The position numbers and the translations under genes were made by a program. The notes beneath the pieces were generated by a model. It worked only from the letters and a program-made list of their open reading frames with translations, searched no databases and was not told the DNA's origin. Shown here one piece after another: positions 6,459 to 9,794 of a stretch of DNA of 9,794 nt; within the stretch, counting starts at the first letter, position 1, and every line of letters starts with the position of its first letter. The DNA is from GCA-2786165 sp964625775 (lineage in GTDB: Bacteria; Pseudomonadota; Gammaproteobacteria; Legionellales; Legionellaceae), in the NCBI GenBank assembly GCA_964625775.1, contig CAZVEH010000068.1, positions 1-9,794 on the forward strand, read 5' to 3'.

Positions 6459-9434
6459 TCAATATAACTCTTCATTCACTTCTAATACAGAAGCCAAATT
6501 ATGATTAAGTAGTCCATTGATAGATGCATTATCTTCAACATTAAGATGATTATCTTGTACAAAGCGCTCAAAATTCTCTTTTTGAACGTCATAACTCCAC
6601 ATAAAATCCCGATCAAACGTTTGTTGGTATAGCGATAAAAACGGATAAATGGCATTTAATTCGGATAAGCTTGGTAAAAATGACCGTCGCCAATCCGCAA
6701 ACAGCATTGGCTTTAAATTAGGTTGCTGTTTACTCATAAATTGATTCCAAGTAATGATTTCTTGAGGAATTGCGTTAAAGATATATTGGCCCAAGCTCGT
6801 ATTAAATATAAGCTTATCTATACATTTAGACAAAAAATCAACAGATAGAATTAAAAGTTCTGCAGAGGAAGTCGGATAAGCGCCTAATTGCACACAACCA
6901 TGAATCAAACTTAGAAGATGGTCTTTAGAATCTTTCGGTAAACGGTGCTTGCGCGTACCAAGAATCAAACATGGTCTAATAATAAAAACATCCAACCCCA
7001 GAAAACCAGCCTGTTTATACAGCTGTTCAGCAGTCCACTTCGTTTTTTCATAACCGCTTAGTGTAGAAGACATCAGTGATTGATCAACATATGACTCAGG
7101 AATATTTTTTCCTTTTCGTACAGCGGAAAGAGCAGAAACATAAATGTTTTTTTTACGTCGCCCTTCAAGTGAAAAATGAATTATATTCTTAGTACTAACT
7201 ACATTGTCGAAGCGTAATGCTTCGTAATTGTATATGTGATTCACATGCGCAGCTGCATGACAAACAACAGTAATACTCGAAGCTAAGAGCGTATACTGAT
7301 CTTCAGTTAAGTCAAAAAACTTCTTGGTCAGATCACCCTTTACCAAGCAACAACGCGACATTTGATCTGGTGAAATTTCCATTCCATATTTCTTAATTTT
7401 ATTATTGAAATAATCCAATAACAATTGATCAGAATTATTGCGAATGATACAAGTCACTTGCACATCGCTGCGCGCCAATATTCTTTTTAATACTGCAGAA
7501 CCAATAAAACCAGTAGCTCCAGTTAACAAGATGTGCTCTGGCTTTTTACTATGCAGCGGCGCAGGGAAATCTATTGCTGCCCATCTACATGCAATGTCTT
7601 CCTCGATCAGCTGTCTTTCAATTAAATCGGAATTTCTATCTATGTCTTCTTCAAGCAAAAATTGACGCTCACACACACGTGATGCCAACAATTGCTCTAA
7701 CCCATTAGGCGTTGGAAACTGAAGAAAATCTCTTAATTTAATATTAACTGTTAAAACATCGGACAGTAGTTTAATTAGCTTTACAATATTTAACGAAGTC
7801 CCTCCTATTTCAAAAAAAGAAATGTCGTCTTTAATCTCTTCTTTTTTGCAATGCAAAACATCTGCCCATGCTTGCTTAATCATAGTTTTCAAGCCTGTTG
7901 GGGGTAAACTTACCGTGGCCGCATTAGACTCTAAAAGTATTGCTGAAAGCTCTAAACTTTCTTTGTCTATTTTGCCCTGAATTGTTCTTGGATAATCGGT
8001 CAGTAAGTAATATTTATTTGGATGCATATAAACTGGCAAATTCATTCGAATGTAATCATTTAACATTTCTCTTGATAAACGAGCATTTTTTTCCGGCAAA
8101 ACAAAAGCTTCTAAAATTGGACTTTCAGGGATATTCAAATTCAAACGAACTACAGCAGCTTGAATCAACTCATGTTGAATCAAACAAATTTCAATCTCTA
8201 TCAATTCAACTCTGTGCCCTCTGATTTTAATTTGCTCATCTACACGACCTACAAAAACCAGATCACCCTTTGTATTTTTGAACCCAAGATCTCCTGTTTT
8301 ATATAAAAGTACGGAGTTTCGTAAAAAAAATTTTTCTTGCGTCAATGCAGGTAAATTCAAGTAGCCTTTTGATAAATTAACCCCGGATAAGTATATTTCT
8401 CCTATTTCACCAATTGCAACATCTTGTCCAAACTGATCTAATAATAAAACCGATGTATTTTCTATTGGAATCCCGATGGGTACTCTATCACTATTTTCTT
8501 TACCATTAACATGGTACATTGTTGCACAAACTGTGGTTTCAGTTGGCCCATATGCATTAATTAACTTTACTTTATTGTACCAAGCATTGGCCAATCTACT
8601 TGGTAGTGATTCTCCGGCAGAAATAATTGTTTTGATTTCATAATCTTTTACCCCAAGTGTCATAAGTACACTTGGGGGTAGCACAAGATAAGTAATTTTA
8701 AAGGACAGAATAATCTCTTCTAATTCAGTTCCTACTAGTAATTTATTCTTATTTGGAATACAAAGTCTTGCTCCAGTTAGTAGCGCCCCCACCCATTCAA
8801 AAATTGAAGCGTCAAAACTAATTGAAGCGTACTGCAGTACGCTATCTTTTTCGTTTAAACCGCAGATTTTTTCTTGACTGATGACACAATTAGGCAATCC
8901 TTCGTAGCTTATTTTAACGCCTTTAGGGTTGCCCGTTGTACCTGAAGTATAAATCATATAGGCAAGATCAGTTTCTTGTGGAAAACTAACGTCATATGCA
9001 AGTGCAGGAGAATTATACGCACACGTCTCTAATTTTGCGTGCAACCCCATAGTAATCTTCAAGTCAGCAAGACACCTTTGAAAAAAATCATCGTATAATA
9101 CAAAACCAGGCTGACAGTCATCAAGAATATACTGAATACGTACCAAAGGGTATGTTGGGTCTACAGGGACATAAATGGCACCTATTCTCATTAATGCCAT
9201 CGCATAAACATATAATAATGGACTTTTATTAGCGATCACCACCACAAAATCACCTTTTTTAATATTTTTATTGATCAGGTAATAAGCAGTTTTTTCAACA
9301 CTATCTAAGAATTCTGCATAGGTTAGGAATTTATCATTTTCTTCTGTCGATAACGCAGTATTGTTTGGAAAACAAAAACTGATGTCATAAAACTTCTTGA
9401 AAAATGGTGGCATTAAATTGTTTTTTTTGTGCAT
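6459..9434 (-). CDS. NRPS adenylation-thiolation-reductase (A-T-R) protein
   Basis: 991 residues that activate, carry and reductively release an amino acid or peptide. A domain (about 15-500): YTSGTTGNPKG 162-172, FDAS from 207, NAYGPTETT 293-301, YKTGDL 378-383, GRVDEQIKIRGHRVE 396-410, catalytic K488 in QGKID. T domain (about 510-590): FEIGGTSL with phosphopantetheine Ser547. R domain (about 630-991): NAD(P) motif TGATGFIG 638-645 and the short-chain-dehydrogenase-type Y795/K799 pair. There is no thioesterase or epimerase. Aligned to GrsA, the specificity residues are D208, A209, F212, V251, I271, A273, A294, V302, C303, K488 (DAFVIAAVCK), which is like Phe/Tyr codes. ATG 9434 has GGAGAA eight bases upstream, inside the overlapping condensation frame. 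The layout matches the CmlP-type partner of a CmlA hydroxylase, and the gene converges on one. The substrate is predicted, not shown. Confidence 0.92.
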   Translation of the reverse strand: MHKKNNLMPPFFKKFYDISFCFPNNTALSTEENDKFLTYAEFLDSVEKTAYYLINKNIKKGDFVVVIANKSPLLYVYAMALMRIGAIYVPVDPTYPLVRIQYILDDCQPGFVLYDDFFQRCLADLKITMGLHAKLETCAYNSPALAYDVSFPQETDLAYMIYTSGTTGNPKGVKISYEGLPNCVISQEKICGLNEKDSVLQYASISFDASIFEWVGALLTGARLCIPNKNKLLVGTELEEIILSFKITYLVLPPSVLMTLGVKDYEIKTIISAGESLPSRLANAWYNKVKLINAYGPTETTVCATMYHVNGKENSDRVPIGIPIENTSVLLLDQFGQDVAIGEIGEIYLSGVNLSKGYLNLPALTQEKFFLRNSVLLYKTGDLGFKNTKGDLVFVGRVDEQIKIRGHRVELIEIEICLIQHELIQAAVVRLNLNIPESPILEAFVLPEKNARLSREMLNDYIRMNLPVYMHPNKYYLLTDYPRTIQGKIDKESLELSAILLESNAATVSLPPTGLKTMIKQAWADVLHCKKEEIKDDISFFEIGGTSLNIVKLIKLLSDVLTVNIKLRDFLQFPTPNGLEQLLASRVCERQFLLEEDIDRNSDLIERQLIEEDIACRWAAIDFPAPLHSKKPEHILLTGATGFIGSAVLKRILARSDVQVTCIIRNNSDQLLLDYFNNKIKKYGMEISPDQMSRCCLVKGDLTKKFFDLTEDQYTLLASSITVVCHAAAHVNHIYNYEALRFDNVVSTKNIIHFSLEGRRKKNIYVSALSAVRKGKNIPESYVDQSLMSSTLSGYEKTKWTAEQLYKQAGFLGLDVFIIRPCLILGTRKHRLPKDSKDHLLSLIHGCVQLGAYPTSSAELLILSVDFLSKCIDKLIFNTSLGQYIFNAIPQEIITWNQFMSKQQPNLKPMLFADWRRSFLPSLSELNAIYPFLSLYQQTFDRDFMWSYDVQKENFERFVQDNHLNVEDNASINGLLNHNLASVLEVNEELY
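8651..8677. repeat. Strong hairpin inside the A-domain coding sequence
   Basis: CCCCAAGTGT (8651-8660) and ACACTTGGGG (8668-8677) are perfect 10-bp inverted arms around a 7-base loop. They lie in the NRPS coding sequence over PPSVLMTLG, just after specificity residue V251. No T-run follows on either strand, so it is not a standard terminator. It stands out in such AT-rich DNA, but may simply reflect the codons used. Confidence 0.6.
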
Positions 9435-9794
9435 ATTGATAGTTCTCCATCACATCGGTCACGGTTGTGACATTCAATAAACTAGCTTGGTATAATGATA
9501 GTATTGTCATTAAGTTTTGTTGATACTCTTGCATCATTGCTTTGATAGTATCCTCCGAATATAGTGCCTTAGCGTAATCAACACCCAGTAACACACTATC
9601 TGATCCCTCCCAAATCCAAGTTCTTAGATCCAATTGTGAAATTGAACTTTCAGAAACAATTTCATGAATATCTAAACCATCCAACTTGGGTACAACATTT
9701 TCTTTCATATTTTGTAGAACAAAGGCCACTTGAAACACAGGATGACGACTCAAATCTCGTTGCACACCAAGTCGCTCAACCAAATAGTCAAACG
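9385..9794 (-). CDS. NRPS condensation domain, C-terminal end (partial)
   Basis: The frame is open to the window edge and continues beyond it, so the true start is outside; a TTG at 9783 is not the start. The first visible residues, FDYLVERL, belong to condensation motif C6, followed by RDLSRHPVFQVAFVLQN (motif C7) and the usual C-terminal helices (DTIKAMMQEYQQNLMTIL). The end, KKQFNAT, aligns with the WNxT that normally opens the C-to-A linker; the frame then stops at TGA 9387-9385. Condensation domains form the peptide bond between an upstream carrier-bound peptide and the downstream aminoacyl group. Here that acceptor would be the amino acid on the A-T-R protein. The two genes overlap by 50 bp in different frames. 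Either the module is truly split, with translational coupling, or a frameshift separates one protein. The active-site HHxxxDG motif would lie off-window. Confidence 0.88.
   Translation of the reverse strand, partial: FDYLVERLGVQRDLSRHPVFQVAFVLQNMKENVVPKLDGLDIHEIVSESSISQLDLRTWIWEGSDSVLLGVDYAKALYSEDTIKAMMQEYQQNLMTILSLYQASLLNVTTVTDVMENYQYAQKKQFNATIFQEVL
9443..9448 (-). promoter_or_regulatory. Ribosome-binding site for the A-T-R gene
   Basis: GGAGAA on the minus strand lies eight bases before ATG 9434 and inside the coding sequence of the upstream condensation-domain frame. The sequence and spacing are close to ideal. It supports ATG 9434 over the next in-frame ATG at 9413, and argues that the A-T-R protein can be made on its own by ribosomes finishing or passing the upstream frame. 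Confidence 0.6.

Noticed and set aside
6459..9434. A-T-R protein as a lysine-pathway aminoadipate reductase or carboxylic acid reductase
   Set aside because: Domain order is similar, but the aromatic-like specificity code, the preceding condensation domain and the adjacent CmlA-type gene favour a biosynthetic NRPS.
1..9794. CRISPR array, tRNA/rRNA genes, insertion sequence or prophage attachment site
   Set aside because: I saw no regularly spaced repeats, no recognisable structural RNA, no transposase or integrase, and no terminal inverted repeats with target duplications.

Overview
This 9.8 kb window is AT-rich, gene-dense bacterial DNA with Shine-Dalgarno-led genes and Gram-negative-style NRPS and MATE proteins. 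The low GC and the look of the MATE and orphan membrane proteins suggest a gammaproteobacterium of the Legionella/Coxiella type. That is an impression from sequence style only, because no taxonomic marker gene is present.

Layout. Left side, minus strand: a MATE-family exporter (49-1611), an unrecognised four-helix membrane protein (1785-2789) and an ABC-F ATPase (3100-4557). A 245-bp divergent intergenic region (4558-4802) with two abutting palindromes leads into a plus-strand gene (4803-6383). This is a CmlA-type non-haem diiron beta-hydroxylase with a metallo-beta-lactamase fold. It converges, across a hairpin at 6413-6430, on a minus-strand NRPS gene with adenylation, thiolation and thioester-reductase domains (6459-9434). 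Upstream of that, overlapping by 50 bp in another frame, is the C-terminal end of an NRPS condensation domain, cut by the window edge (9385-9794).

How the genes may work together. The right half looks like the end of a nonribosomal peptide assembly line. The A domain reads out a ten-residue code, DAFVIAAVCK, that resembles Phe/Tyr codes. The CmlA-type enzyme family hydroxylates the beta-carbon of aromatic aminoacyl groups while they are tethered to an NRPS. The terminal reductase would release the product as an aldehyde or alcohol. This is the enzyme logic of the CmlA/CmlP pair of chloramphenicol biosynthesis, but here a condensation domain precedes it, so the product is probably a peptide ending in a beta-hydroxylated aromatic amino aldehyde or alcohol. 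The ABC-F protein could protect the producer's ribosome and the MATE protein could export the product; both roles are inference from position.

The most unusual points are the split of the terminal module exactly at the C-A linker, the pairing of a CmlA-type hydroxylase with C/A-T-R and an ABC-F gene, and several small intergenic reading frames and palindromes. Most of the window is coding. The two longer gaps (2790-3099 and 4558-4802) are described in their own entries.
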